From positions 3,079,300 through 3,143,299 of the forward strand of contig SCFE01000005.1 of the NCBI GenBank assembly GCA_004352715.1: a stretch of 64,000 nucleotides of DNA, read 5' to 3'. Within the stretch, counting starts at the first letter, position 1. Each line of letters begins with the position of its first letter. Of the stretch, positions 1 through 10,455 are shown piece by piece. The stretch comes from Hofstenia miamia (Eukaryota > Xenacoelomorpha > Acoela). A program made the position numbers and the translations under genes. The notes under the pieces were generated by a model. It saw nothing but the letters and a program-made list of their open reading frames with translations. It ran no database searches and was not told the origin of the DNA.

Positions 1-223
1 ATATATATATATACATAATTTTTTCAAAGTTTACTTTATGAATACATTCTAAAAGGAAATCAATTGACCGTTCGGTTTATTTATTTTATATAATCATCAT
101 CAACAAATAATTTGCCGCAAAAAAATAATAGATATATACCGATAACTTTGCATAATTAACCAAATTCGTCGCAGGCGGTATAAATTATTATCTATTAAAA
201 AATTGCAAGACATGCAAGTACAT
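1..223. other. AT-rich sequence, no gene seen
   Basis: The stretch begins with a short TA run and continues as low-complexity AT-rich DNA. I see no coding signal on either strand until the LINE fragment that follows. Confidence 0.6.
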
Positions 224-452
224 TTATGCTTTCCTCAGGACTCTAGCTGTTCCTACAATGCTGCATTCTGTGCTAATGCTCCTCCCCACTTTGGTACTCC
301 CAACTCCTCCAAGTATCTCTCTTATCTTTCCTACTTAGTGCTCCTAGTGCTCCTACAACTACCGGGACTACTTCAACTTTCCTTAACTTCCATAGCCTTT
401 CTATTTCCTCTGCCAACTCCCTGTACTCGTCTATCTTCTCTCTCTCCTTGCT
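224..452 (-). pseudogene. LINE reverse transcriptase C-terminal tail, frameshifted
   Basis: Read on minus, this encodes the region after the catalytic domain of a LINE polyprotein. It starts with a charged helical stretch (KIDEYRELAEEIERLW), then a hydrophobic VVPVVVGALGAL segment, then after a one-base frame change GTARVLRK just before a stop at 224-226. The pattern 'VVPVV.GALG' followed about 30 residues later by 'LGTA.ILRK' is, from memory, common near the end of LINE ORF2-like proteins in cnidarians and other invertebrates. The frame change lies in the ~310-350 region. The catalytic domain is absent: upstream on minus lies only an ATT microsatellite, so this is a 5'-truncated dead copy. 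The leucine- and proline-rich frame on plus is its antisense shadow. Confidence 0.6.
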
Positions 453-454
453 TT

Positions 455-456
<2 letters not shown>

Positions 457-490
<34 letters not shown>
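457..490. repeat. (ATT)n microsatellite
   Basis: About eleven trinucleotide units in tandem, directly 5' (on minus) of the LINE tail. LINE copies often sit next to simple repeats, but here it is at the truncated 5' side. Confidence 0.9.
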
Positions 491-491
<1 letters not shown>

Positions 492-833
492 ACAATATTA
501 GTGGAATGCATGAAATTTACTAATCGGTAAATAAAATGTGGAAATAAATAGAAATCCGGAAAAAATTACCTGAAAATGCAAAACTTTCGGCGCTAATGTC
601 CGTAAATATATACCACGTGCTGCAAATTTGGTTAATTTTTTGCATGTTTTTGTATTTTTTTATAGCTTTTTACGCGATATTAGTGTCTTTTTTGTCTGCG
701 TGCACCCTATTCTATACCTTCGCCTTTTATAGAATCGCTAATAGAAAGAAAGAAAGAAAAAAAACTTTTATTTAAGAATAGATAAACATCCATTCAAGGA
801 AGTGGTGGATCATTGTTTCATAGTTCTAAGCAG
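491..833. other. AT-rich spacer, no gene seen
   Basis: Low-complexity spacer with a GAAA-rich tract near 744-762, possibly the A-rich tail region of the LINE fragment that begins at 834. No reading frame of note. Confidence 0.55.
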
Positions 834-1752
834 TCAGTAGGGAAACAGGGTGAGTTCCTTTTCGTATTTCGTCAGTGGTACGGGTGGCATTCTTGTTCTG
901 AGTCTTTGGCAGTAGGATTGGCATTCCGGAAGCAAATGTTGGAGCACGTGTTCTTTATTACCTGCAATACTTTGGAGCAATTTCTTGTCATAATCATGTA
1001 TTATTGTTTTGATTGGAGTGAATTTATCGATGATGCTATAGTTTTTAGCTCGTTTGTGAACGGAATCAATTCTATTAAGATGCATATCTGCAGCTCCTCC
1101 CCAGACTGTGCAGCAGTATGTGAGTTGTGGAAGCACTATAAATGAATATAAATGTGCCAGTTCTTTACCTGAGAATCCTAGGCGCTTGAGCTTGAGAATA
1201 AGGTATATCTTACTGTTGGCCTTTTTAATAATGGTCTCAATATGGGCAGCAAAAGTCAGATTGTCATCCAGAGTAACACCAACGATTTTAATGGAATGTG
1301 AGCGTGATATGTNNNNNNNNNNNNNNNNNNNNNNNNNNNNNNNNNNNNNNNNNNNNNNNNNNNNNNNNNNNNNNNNNNNNNNNNNNNNNNNNNNNNNNNN
1401 NNNNNNNNNNNNNNNNNNNNNNNNNNNNNNNNNNNNNNNNNNNNNNNNNNNNNNNNNNNNNNNNNNNNNNNNNNNNNNNNNNNNNNNNNNNNNNNNNNNN
1501 NNNNNNNNNNNNNNNNNNNNNNNNNNNNNNNNNNNNNNNNNNNNNNNNNNNNNNNNNNNNNNNNNNNNNNNNNNNNNNNNNNNNNNNNNNNNNNNNNNNN
1601 NNNNNGAGTATTGACGACCATAAAACCCACGTCACCGGATTGATAACTGCCCGGGATGACCGATGTGAGATCATCTGCAAATCCTGAAAGGCTGGCGTGA
1701 TCGACGTCTATGGGTATCCGGAAAGTGTCGACAAAAACAAAATCGGGCCACT
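834..1752 (-). pseudogene. LINE reverse transcriptase, catalytic motif to C-terminus, with gap
   Basis: Minus-strand reading frame of a non-LTR retrotransposon reverse transcriptase. The first visible part (1752-1606) holds the catalytic FADD motif (1670-1681) inside a typical palm context (HASLSGFADDLTSV). After a 293-N gap the frame resumes with a 'KIVGVTLDDNLTFAAHI' thumb motif, then LPQLTYCCTVWG, the aromatic 'Y...VWG' signature that follows the RT domain in CR1/jockey-type LINEs, and ends near 834. No stop is seen in the visible parts, so this copy may be younger than others here. The upstream endonuclease would lie in the 1000-N gap at 1753-2752. Mobilisation depends on target-primed reverse transcription in the nucleus. 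Whether it is active cannot be judged because of the gaps. Confidence 0.75.
1313..1605. other. assembly gap (293 N)
   Basis: Run of N inside the LINE RT. The reading frames on each side belong to the same protein, so the missing part is RT coding sequence of roughly this length. Confidence 0.95.
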
Positions 1753-2752
1753 NNNNNNNNNNNNNNNNNNNNNNNNNNNNNNNNNNNNNNNNNNNNNNNN
1801 NNNNNNNNNNNNNNNNNNNNNNNNNNNNNNNNNNNNNNNNNNNNNNNNNNNNNNNNNNNNNNNNNNNNNNNNNNNNNNNNNNNNNNNNNNNNNNNNNNNN
1901 NNNNNNNNNNNNNNNNNNNNNNNNNNNNNNNNNNNNNNNNNNNNNNNNNNNNNNNNNNNNNNNNNNNNNNNNNNNNNNNNNNNNNNNNNNNNNNNNNNNN
2001 NNNNNNNNNNNNNNNNNNNNNNNNNNNNNNNNNNNNNNNNNNNNNNNNNNNNNNNNNNNNNNNNNNNNNNNNNNNNNNNNNNNNNNNNNNNNNNNNNNNN
2101 NNNNNNNNNNNNNNNNNNNNNNNNNNNNNNNNNNNNNNNNNNNNNNNNNNNNNNNNNNNNNNNNNNNNNNNNNNNNNNNNNNNNNNNNNNNNNNNNNNNN
2201 NNNNNNNNNNNNNNNNNNNNNNNNNNNNNNNNNNNNNNNNNNNNNNNNNNNNNNNNNNNNNNNNNNNNNNNNNNNNNNNNNNNNNNNNNNNNNNNNNNNN
2301 NNNNNNNNNNNNNNNNNNNNNNNNNNNNNNNNNNNNNNNNNNNNNNNNNNNNNNNNNNNNNNNNNNNNNNNNNNNNNNNNNNNNNNNNNNNNNNNNNNNN
2401 NNNNNNNNNNNNNNNNNNNNNNNNNNNNNNNNNNNNNNNNNNNNNNNNNNNNNNNNNNNNNNNNNNNNNNNNNNNNNNNNNNNNNNNNNNNNNNNNNNNN
2501 NNNNNNNNNNNNNNNNNNNNNNNNNNNNNNNNNNNNNNNNNNNNNNNNNNNNNNNNNNNNNNNNNNNNNNNNNNNNNNNNNNNNNNNNNNNNNNNNNNNN
2601 NNNNNNNNNNNNNNNNNNNNNNNNNNNNNNNNNNNNNNNNNNNNNNNNNNNNNNNNNNNNNNNNNNNNNNNNNNNNNNNNNNNNNNNNNNNNNNNNNNNN
2701 NNNNNNNNNNNNNNNNNNNNNNNNNNNNNNNNNNNNNNNNNNNNNNNNNNNN
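1753..2752. other. assembly gap (1000 N)
   Basis: Exactly 1000 N, probably a placeholder. It hides the 5' part of the LINE on its left and the start of the LTR-A copy on its right. Confidence 0.95.
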
Positions 2753-3301
2753 TAGATTGATTGCCTATTAGTAAATTCTCTGACATTGGACTAACTTACA
2801 GTATTTATTTCTTGCTCACCGCATTGATTGTTCACATGTATCAAGGGCTTACATGTAATTTTATATCTGTAGTTGCATTACTGCCTTCTTATATTTTAAC
2901 CGTAATAATAACAAGAGCAATCAATGCGCAAAATTGTTAACAAATTACACACACATGTTCACTGAAGTACCATTACCATGCACTGATTCTACCTTTGGCA
3001 ATTCTGTTGATGTCATCCAAGTGAAGCTGGATTAAATTGCAGAGACCAATTATCCCCCAATGCATTGCTTCAGGTCGGGTTGATACCCATTGCACCATCT
3101 GCCACTCTTGATCTAAATGAACCATAGTTATTTCAGGCATTAAGTGTAGATAATACTATATTAATTATGTTAAACAGTTAACTATTAAATACAAAGAGAG
3201 AGAGGTGTTGGAGTCTGTCATACATTGAATAGTGAATAAACCGGAATTATGTCGAGCAAAAGCCTAAATTAAGTTTAATTTGATGTTGGCAAGATTCTAC
3301 A
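2753..3301 (+). repeat. LTR-A, left copy (3' part visible)
   Basis: This stretch aligns along its length with 12440-13033. Shared landmarks are GCATTGATTGTTCACATGTA, a later CAATCAATGC, and the shared end GGCAAGAT(T/A)CTACA. It ends in CTACA at 3301, which fits the CA terminus of an LTR. A TGG-starting primer-site candidate follows one base later, which fits a 5' LTR read on plus. From the length of the right copy (1259 bp) about 700 bp of this copy should lie inside the N gap. The two copies differ at many positions and by several indels, so the insertion is old. It could instead be a solo LTR unrelated to the right copy. Confidence 0.65.
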
Positions 3302-3302
3302 C

Positions 3303-3320
3303 TGGTGCTTGGCTCACAGT
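3303..3320 (+). other. primer-binding-site candidate for LTR-A
   Basis: TGGTGCTTGGCTCACAG lies one base after the CTACA end of LTR-A. Retrotransposon primer sites begin with TGG, complementary to the CCA tail of a tRNA. I cannot name the tRNA. Confidence 0.4.
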
Positions 3321-3324
3321 CAAG

Positions 3325-3700
3325 TGAGTCAATGCTGATGGTCTCTACTGAGTCACCCTCAAATTGGCTCACAGTTGACTCTTTCAACAATCAACCAGCT
3401 GTGGGTTGTGTAGATGCATCAGCCTCAAATCACTTTTGCATGCATATGGTTCTTCCCTCAATTACAACTCCGTGTGTGACACTGCCCTTGAATTGGCATT
3501 GTGGACTACTGGAAGGAAAGTTGTGCTGCCTTGCCTCTGTTCTCTGTGTGCCCTCAAATCAGTGTTGCAGATCTCTGGGAGTAATATTGGTTCTCAGCTT
3601 GCCCTCAAATCAGCATTGCAGATCTCCAATGGGAGTGGCTATTCGTCTTTTTGTCTCCTTGCCCTCCAATCAGCATTGGGGACTACTTGGACACCTCTTC
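3325..3700. repeat. degenerate repeat block of a CCCTCAAATYRGC unit
   Basis: At least five spaced copies of a unit like CCCTCAAAT(C/T)(A/G)G, mostly followed by C(A/T)(T/C)TG or CTCAC and often by a run resembling GGNGA(C/T)(C/T)AC. The same unit occurs twice at about 6815-6880 inside gypsy-1. There, read on minus, it codes two peptide repeats of the form TP(H/N)S.FEG. This links the block to gypsy-1 rather than to the leader of LTR-A. Confidence 0.6.
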
Positions 3701-3849
3701 ACTCTATGTCTCTGGTTAGTCAGTGCTTGGTTCTCATCTCTTCCTCCTTCACATCAACATCTGGTTTGAGACCTCCCCTGAATTCTCCTTCATGATGTGG
3801 ATGTTGTCATGTCCTCTGCCATCTGATTACAGCATACCCTCTTGCACCT

Positions 3850-4215
3850 TGGCTGTTGCATTTCATTCAATTTGCCTAAATTCAGATAGTAAGTTTAAAT
3901 CCCATACATTGGGGTCATATATGTATTTATTTCTTGCTGCCTTTCTTAGCAGTACTGTTGGTTGTAGGGTTTCATTACTGATATTTGTTTCAAATTCTTC
4001 ATCAAAACCCTCTTCCAGTAAACTATCTAACTCATTCATATCATAGATAATCTCATTTCCATTAATTTGGTATATTTTAAATTTGGCATTTTCATCTAGT
4101 CTGGTTTCCTCAACAGTTTTAGGTTTTGAAAATGTAATTGTCTACTGTTATTTAACATATACTCATTGTTTGGTAGTACTTGCTTTATCATATATTTTCC
4201 TGACCGGATTGTTTT
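3850..4215 (-). pseudogene. gypsy-1 acidic tail after integrase
   Basis: On minus, the frame after integrase runs through an acidic stretch (DELDSLLEEGFDEEF) to YDPNVWDLNLLSEF. The same order, acidic region then a DPNVW box, is found in gypsy-2 at about 37780-38000 (FDPNVWGP). It is therefore a conserved feature of this gypsy lineage and not random antisense. Its role is unknown to me. It could be the integrase C-terminal extension or a separate small product. Confidence 0.5.
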
Positions 4216-5233
4216 AAGTTTTCAGACCTGGTTCATGTCTGTTAATTTTATGGGTGTGAATACGTACACTGTGTCACCTATCTTATGGGCATGACCATAA
4301 ATTTTTTTATTGTAATTCCATTGCTCTCTCACAGCAGACTTCTTGATATTGTGGAACATTGTTTTGTGTATCATGGTGATTTGAGTTCTGAGTTGATTTA
4401 CATACTCATTGTCCATTTTTTCACTATAGTTGAAGTATTGCATTGAAAGTGGCATCTCAGCCTCCCTTCTGAACATTGCCTTGAATGGCATTATTCCCAT
4501 TGTTGAGTGTATGGATGTGTTATAAAAGTACTTGACCATCTCAATTACATCTTGCCACTTTCATACTCCTATTCTTGATGTTGTGACTCTTATCAATTTC
4601 ATCTGTGTCCTGTTCAATCTTTTGACCACTGAATTTGCTTGTGGTTGGTATGCCATTGTTCTCTCACTTACTATTTCCAGTAATCATGATATTTCCTGAA
4701 ACAGACCACTTTCAAATTGTGATAATTGTCTCCATTGGCCCAAATTCTAGGATCCATTCCTTCATTACTGTCTTGACCATTGTTTCTGCTGTTGTGTTCT
4801 TCATCAGGATCATCCTTGCATTCTCCATCTTCATCTCTTGATAGCATCTCCAAGTTTATATGTACAATCGCATTTGGCTATGTTTATATGATCTTTTCTA
4901 GTGGTGCTCTCTGTGTAAGAAAATGCTGCTTGTTGTTTAGAAGCATGTTTTGCATTTGTTGATTACCTCTGCTGTAACTTTCCTAACTGCCATTGTAATG
5001 AACCTTGCATTGAAGGTATTTCCATTTGTGTGATCCCTAAATGACCCTTCTAATGTGTCTTCCTTATCCCTCTTGTAAAATTCTGGGATTGTGATTCTGT
5101 TATTCTGTGCTTCCACATATAGGAGTTTGTTCTTGTTTGTTTTCCATTTATATCTTTTGTAATAGCTCACTGTTAGCTTTGATAGCTTTGGTTGCAGATC
5201 TTTCAGCTTTTTTATGATTTCATATAGTATCAC
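4216..5233 (-). pseudogene. gypsy-1 integrase
   Basis: Pieces of a retroviral-type integrase, the enzyme that inserts the cDNA. From the N-terminal side, 5233-4937 holds the zinc-binding region ending in CKTC, in which the expected histidine pair is eroded. The core (4940-4560) is badly broken, with 'EFGPMETI' recognisable ahead of the expected second catalytic aspartate. The piece at 4539-4222 holds the end of the core (YNTSIHSTMGIMPFKAMF) and a C-terminal segment (IGDTVYVFTP) typical of gypsy integrases. Several stops and frame changes make it non-functional. Confidence 0.75.
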
Positions 5234-5278
5234 GTCATTTTTTGCCTCTCTATGATTTCTTGTTCAGATATCTCTTCC

Positions 5279-5850
5279 TTAATCATAATTGGTAGGACTG
5301 CTTGCCCCCTTTTTGTCAATGTTTATTTTGGGTAGTCCTTTGTACTCAATATGTGGTAGAAATGGGAATTGTTTCCTCTCACCATCCTCCTTTGCTGCAT
5401 CTCTTTGGTACTCTGGGAGTGCTGTCCAAATGTCTGCATTAGTGTGCAGTGTACCTATCTGATGTGTGATGGTGAAAGTAAATTCATTTAGATATTTGAT
5501 CCATCTTGATACTATTCCTAATTTGTCTCCCAAGAACTTCTTCAGCCATGCCAGGCCACTGTTATCTGTGCAGACCTGAATTCTCTTCTCATTAAAAAGT
5601 GCTGGAATTTCTTAATACATTCAATTAGGGCTAGCATCTCCAATTTCACTGAGCTGTAGTTCTCTTTGCTCAGTTTCAGTTTGTGGCTGAAGAATTGTAT
5701 TGGCACCTCCTTACCATTCTTCATCTGTCCTAGTGTTGCTCTGATCACCACCTTGCTTGCATCACAGTCCAAGATGAATGTTTTGTTATAATCTGGCGTG
5801 CTTAGTGGTGGTAAATTTGCCAACTCTTCCTTTATGTTGTCCAATTCCTC
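5279..5850 (-). pseudogene. gypsy-1 RNase H
   Basis: RNase H region that degrades the RNA of the RNA-DNA hybrid. The first piece (5844-5542) has the 'FILDCDASKVVIRATLGQ' start, which carries the first catalytic Asp, and 'YSSVKLEMLALIECIKKFQHFL', where the usual second acidic residue is expected. After a frame change the second piece (5533-5279) reads 'SRWIKYLNEFTFTITHQIGTLHTNAD', the end of the domain (the usual 'H..G..N..AD' box). It joins directly to RT upstream and to integrase downstream. Confidence 0.75.
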
Positions 5851-6690
5851 TTGTTCTTAACATGTCCATATAAAAGGTATTGACTTCCTCATTAATTGTG
5901 TCATCTTGGCAGTTTTTTCCAGTGATGTTAGATATAAATGTTCCATAAAAATTAAAAAAGCCCATTATCCTCTGTATATCTTTCTTATTGTTTGGCTTCT
6001 CTATCTTACTGATCATGTCTCTCATATTATCCTTCATACATATCCTTCCCTTTTCTTTCACTCGCACCAAGAATATGATCTTCTCCTTCAGTATATTGCA
6101 TTCATGTCCTTTCCAGCTTCTTGAGATGTTCCTCTATGGTGTCACTTGTTATGATGATATTTTCTATGTATGTGTTTACACCCTCCTCCATTTTGTGTTT
6201 CTTGTTCTTTAGTACCTTTGTTATGTATCTCTGGAAAGTAACCAGCACATTACACAAACCAAACGCCATATAAATCCACTCATTCAATCCATAGTGTGAT
6301 GAATGCCATTTTCTTGACATCCTCCTCTTCCACCTGCCAATATGCCTTGCATAGATCTATCAACATAAAGTACTTATGTTTGCTTGCTTTGTCTTCTATT
6401 CTTGGAAGTGGGAGGGAGTCTTTCTTCATTACTTTCTTTAGTTTAAGAAAATCTATGCACATCCTGTACTTGTCTCCCTTCTTCACAAACACTGTTGGTG
6501 TAGTATATGGGCTCTTGCTATGTCAGATTATTTTGTTATCAACCAGCTTGTTTAATATTTTGTTGAATTTGTCTTTCATCTGCTCTGGTACCTATCTCAC
6601 TAGCAGTTTTATCAGTTTGTTTGTTGTCATGACTATCTTCTGTGTCATGCCTATCACTTTTCCCATGCTTATCTCCCCATAGTTGAATAT
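5786..6690 (-). pseudogene. gypsy-1 reverse transcriptase, catalytic box changed
   Basis: Fingers and palm are recognisable: 'VKKGDKYRMCIDFLKLKKV', 'LPLPRIED', then 'YFMLIDLCKAYWQV' with the first catalytic Asp. The next piece holds 'MAFGLCNVLVTFQRYI' and 'VNTYIENIIITSDT'. In active gypsy RTs the last box is Y(V/I)DD. Here both aspartates are replaced (YIEN), so polymerase activity is lost apart from the frame breaks between pieces. The connection region follows at 6070-5850 (PNNKKDIQRIMGFFNFYG). Confidence 0.8.
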
Positions 6691-7305
6691 CTATTTGTGT
6701 CTTTCTATTAGTTCTCTAAGTTGTTGCAATTGCTTCCTGTTCAGGTTTAGGTATTCTTCCTCTATTAGTTGTGGTGGCTTGTATTTATCTTCTCCATTTG
6801 CTTTCATCCCAATGCCCTCAAAGCAGCTATTGGGAGTACTTGCTACATTGATGGTTTTTGTCCACTCACCCTCAAATTGGCTGTGTGGAGTACCTACTGT
6901 TTTCATTTGTAAGTTCTTGAATTGACCATACAAACTACTCTGCTCATTGATGTCTTCCATTGCTTTCCAAATTGCTTTGATGCTAGACTTGACATATTTC
7001 CCAAATATTTTTACATTGGTTTTCTTCATGTTGACATTGTGATTTGTGGGGTTCAGTTTCAGTATCCTTCCTTTTCCGTTCTTTATGGTGCACAAGCTTG
7101 AAAGCATTGACACTCTCTTTGAGTTGATTCCTTTATTGTTGTAGATCATTATATTTACTGTGATCTTCTCCACTGTTTGAATTGTGTGTATTCTCCACTG
7201 ATATGGTTGCAGCTTTACATCTTCCTCTAATTTGAATGTTATTGTTGATTGCTTGTCCTCTTGTTCTTCAATTTTGATTTCTTCCTCTTTTACCTTGATT
7301 TTCAT
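6691..7305 (-). pseudogene. gypsy-1 protease-RT linker with peptide repeats
   Basis: An open stretch of 204 codons between protease and RT. It starts with a lysine- and glutamate-rich segment, continues with a region rich in beta-type residues (HTIQTVEKITVNIMIYN), and contains two copies of a TP(H/N)S.FEG repeat near 6815-6880. It ends in a leucine- and charge-rich helix (LNLNRKQLQQLRELIERHK) that resembles the run-up to the RT domain in gypsy Pol. The repeats match the noncoding block at 3325-3700 at the DNA level. Confidence 0.5.
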
Positions 7306-7640
7306 ATTTGAATAATTTATTACTCATCCATTCTTCATTAAAAAATTGTCACCCAATATCATCTCATATGGCAACAGGTTGTTATGGGTGTCCATTACCC
7401 TTAGCAATTGCTTGAAGGTGGTGTTTACAATTCTGATTTGTACTGTGTTTAACTTTCCTTTCATGTCTATATATTCTCCTGATGCATTAATTAGTCTTTT
7501 GCTTGATCATTCCAGGTCCTCTCATTTAAAACCCAGTTTCATTGCACATTCGTCAGTTATGATGGATGATGCAGCTCCTGTATCAATTGTTGCCTTTGTC
7601 ATTATTCCATTTATTGATATTGTTATTGTATTAATTTTAT
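7306..7640 (-). pseudogene. gypsy-1 retropepsin-like protease
   Basis: On minus the frame reads 'TIDTGAASSIITDECAMKLG', with the catalytic DTG at 7576-7584, and about 65 residues later 'MILGDNFL', the second hydrophobic box of retropepsins. Two stops lie between the boxes and one after them. The protease would cleave Gag and Pol in the particle. Confidence 0.75.
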
Positions 7641-7694
7641 CCAAATTCGTCATGATCATTATTTGTGCTTGGTTTTTTGGAGTTTGCATTTGAG

Positions 7695-9367
7695 CTAGTT
7701 TTCTGATTCATCCTCAGTTTGTGTCTCCTCAGCCAATTCTGGTTCAGATTCAATCATGTCTTCATCTTTGTAGTATGCCTCTTCTTCTGTGATCATATTA
7801 ATTTGCTTTTTGCACTTGTCTTTCCAGTGCCCCTTCTTTCCACAGCTGTAGCACTTTATGTCCCTCTCTCTTACTTTCTTTGTCCTTCCTTTGATTCTGA
7901 TAAATTTTTCTGTTTTATCTTCATTGTAGGATTTGGGATTTGTTATTTGTGGCTTATAATTATTTTGCCATTCTGTTGGTTTTCCTTTGTGCCATACTGC
8001 TTTCTCATAGATGTGGGCATTGTTTTCAATTGTTGTTTGTATATCCACTGCTTTTCTTATCATCTTTTCCAGTTTATTGTCAACATTGCACTTGATTTTA
8101 AACTGTGTTCTGATGTTCTCAGGCATCCCCTTACAAATGTGTGAGAAGAGGTTGTATTTTGAATATTAGTTTCCTCTGGAGCTAAGTATCAGCACTTGTT
8201 GAATATAGTTCCTTATGTCATCTGTTTTCCTCATCTTGGTCAAGTTCAATATTATTTGGTACTGGTTTTTGAAACTGTCATTCTTGTAATACTCCACAAA
8301 GTATCCAATCAGTAATTTGTAATTCTGTTTTGTATCAGTGTCCAGTAGTAAGTAATGTTGAGATGCTTCTCCTGTGAGGTATAATGGGAACCTTGCAGCT
8401 GCTGCCTGCTGACTACCCTTCTCTTGGCCATAGTAATTTTGAACATCTGAAGCCATTCCGCAAATGTCAGACTATAGCTGTCAACTTTTCTAATAAATTT
8501 TGGTAGTGTTGCCTTCCATGGTATCATATCATTGTTAATATTCTCATCTAAGATAGAATTCTTGAAGATTGGTTTCTTCTGTGTGTTCATATTTTCATTT
8601 ATTGGAAACTGGTCTGTTACTGCTTTCATAATTTTGTCAATGATTTTCCTTTTTTCATATTCTTCATTTTTGTCATCAAAGTCTTTTGACTGTTTTATGA
8701 AGTTTTCTAGTGACAATTGTAAGTCCTTTTCCTTTATTTGTTTAAATGTCACTTCATGTGTCCTTGTTTCCTTTTGGCTTTTGCCCTCTTCCTGCTGCAT
8801 CATTCTCAGTTTATATCTAAGTTCTCCTAACTCTCATTCTTGTGCTTTGCAATCTTCTCTACCCATTTCTGATAGTCTAAGTTCATCTTTGAGTTGTTCT
8901 AGCTCTTGGGCTTCTATGTCATTATCTTGAATTAATTGTCTGTTTTAATCTTCTAATTGTTGGACTGTTTTCTGCCATATTTTGTTCAGTTCTCAAAAAC
9001 ATTTGTTGGACTCTGCTAGTTGATTTGTCAGTGTCTTGATATTGTTTTGGAAATCTTTGTTCTGATCTTCCAGCTGACAATCCATTTCCATTTTGAGTTT
9101 GCTTAGTGCTTTCTCACCATGTTGCTCTAGTTCTGAGAGTTTTAACATTAGTAATTGCATCTCACTTCTTAGTATTGACTCTGTATCATTATTCTGTCTA
9201 AGAATATTCAGAATTTCTTTCAAACTTGCCCCTGGGGAGATGTGTAGGGTCTCTAGTTCTGTGGGGGATGCGTCTGTTTCTGAATGTGATCTTCTTGGGG
9301 TATTGGTAGTTCTGCTTATGCTTTTCTTGGCACTTCCTCTTTTTCCTCTTGTGTTTGTCATTTCCAA
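7695..9367 (-). pseudogene. gypsy-1 Gag: coiled coil, capsid, CCHC knuckle
   Basis: Gag packages the element RNA. The start chosen is the Met at 9367, whose frame opens with a Ser/Thr/Arg-rich segment followed by a heptad-rich coiled coil (residues ~40-120). The next pieces (8803-8309 and 8456-8166) cover a capsid-like region with 'FPLYLTGEASQHYLLL' and 'YFVEYYKNDSFKNQYQ', which fits the gypsy capsid pattern 'A..W...L'. The last piece (8126-7695) carries a CX2CX4HX4C zinc knuckle, CYSCGKKGHWKDKC (about 7811-7853), and an acidic end. Frame changes near 8990, 8400 and 8150 separate the pieces. Confidence 0.75.
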
Positions 9368-9571
9368 TTATGATTAGTAGTGGATTGCATCTTGGTGTGG
9401 TTCTTTATTTACAAAACTGCTTCATGTTAGGGTTGCTGACTGAATGCTTTATTAGTGGTTGGTAACTCCATTGTTTGTGTTCTGTGATCTCATAGTTGCA
9501 TTTCTTACTCTTTCAAGTTCAAGTAGTGAGTTGGGATAAAAACTTGTTGTTGATTCATCTCCATTCTTTAA

Positions 9572-9587
9572 CCTGTCATAGTCACCA
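9572..9587 (-). other. primer-binding-site candidate for gypsy-1
   Basis: On minus, TGGTGACTATGACAGG starts directly after the end of LTR-B, as expected for a tRNA primer site. Gag begins about 200 bp further on. The priming tRNA is not identified. Confidence 0.5.
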
Positions 9588-10438
9588 TGTAGCATCCACT
9601 ACCAAGCTTTAACTCACATTGATCAATTTGTTTGAATGAAATTATGTGTTAAGTGTGGGTAGGAATGTACTTTTACTAACTGCTTTGATTTGTTAATACT
9701 TCTAGTTAACTTTAATTAACTGTATTGTAATCAAACACTATTTAAGTGTGGACCAAATGCTGCAGTTTCCTTTGAATTGATCTTTTCATGAGGCCTCTGG
9801 CTGACTCTGATCTCCAAATCTTCCAACAAGTAGTCACCTTTGTTATTGATGGATTTTTTCCAAATCTCAGCTCACAAAAGTTAATTATGTGTTCCCTATC
9901 CTAACTCAGTGCAACCCTCAAGGCTGGATATAACTGACTTAAACTTGATTTGGAATGTGTAACTTGTACTTGCAACTGGGCAGTGTTACTAGCTGCTTAA
10001 TAAATACTTATTTAGCTATTAAAAAAAATTACTGGCTTCAATTAATGCATTGACTGTTTAGCTTGACATCATTTAATAATAAGAAAACCAAATTAACTCT
10101 AAAGATAAGATTTTCAAAGAATTTACTTCAACAGTTCTCAAAATGATTTCATGCTATTTATAGTTTCTAATCCAAAAGTACCTGTCAAATTTGAATTTCA
10201 AATCTTTTGCCAAGATGGCTGAAAAATAATGGAAGTGTTATTGTCCCCTTTGTTTTGCCAAATTGTTTTGCCAAGTACTATTTGGTAAATGTTGTTTCTT
10301 AGTTGCATTGTACAAAATTAAACATAAATTGATTTTAATTTACAATTAATACTATTTTTAATCATCATTGAATTCAATGTTAATCTTCTCTGACTAATCT
10401 CTTTTGTTTTGCAGCTTTAATTGTTGGATTATGCTACA
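9588..10438 (-). repeat. LTR-B, 851 bp, 5' LTR of gypsy-1 or a solo LTR
   Basis: The plus-strand copy begins TGTAGCATCC and ends GGATTATGCTACA, so it has TG/CA ends inside a short inverted repeat. It aligns end to end with 46036-48089 (which has an extra insertion) and, in reverse, with parts of 39480-40796. A primer-site candidate adjoins its left side, which supports a 5' LTR role. However ACCA flanks both sides (9584-9587, and 10438-10441 if the terminal A is shared), which would fit a solo LTR. The two readings are not resolved. Confidence 0.75.
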
Positions 10439-10455
10439 CCAATACACAAAGAATG

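Larger units (their letters stand above)
3302..10438 (-). mobile_element. gypsy-1: Ty3/gypsy LTR retrotransposon, decayed
   Basis: Minus-strand order is LTR-B (10438-9588), a primer-site candidate, gag (9367-7695), protease, RT, RNase H, integrase, then an acidic tail ending near 3850. RT before integrase is the Ty3/gypsy order. Every protein region is broken by stops or frame changes. No matching LTR-B copy is visible at the left end. It may be deleted, in the gap at 1753-2752, or displaced by LTR-A. The element lies between two copies of an unrelated LTR (LTR-A) that read in the opposite direction, so nesting or rearrangement is likely. The left limit given here is approximate. Confidence 0.75.

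Noticed and set aside
203-523. Plus-strand leucine- and proline-rich reading frame
   Set aside because: It is antisense to the LINE tail at 224-452 and runs into the ATT microsatellite.
1108-2786. Long frames through runs of N
   Set aside because: They exist only because N blocks contain no stop codons. The same applies at 15659-16747, 21076-22278 and 27220-28356.
3305-4046. Plus-strand frames after LTR-A that could be a gag gene
   Set aside because: Composition is Leu/Ser/Cys-rich, repeats derive from the CCCTCAAAT block, and the region is antisense to the gypsy-1 tail with its conserved DPNVW box.
6296-9377. Several hydrophobic plus-strand frames suggesting membrane proteins
   Set aside because: All are antisense shadows of the gypsy-1 gag and pol frames, whose zinc knuckle, DTG and RT motifs are clear.
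9584-10441. Definite solo-LTR call for LTR-B based on ACCA flanks
   Set aside because: A 4-bp match that needs a shared terminal A can arise by chance, and a primer-site candidate plus gag in the right place support a 5' LTR.
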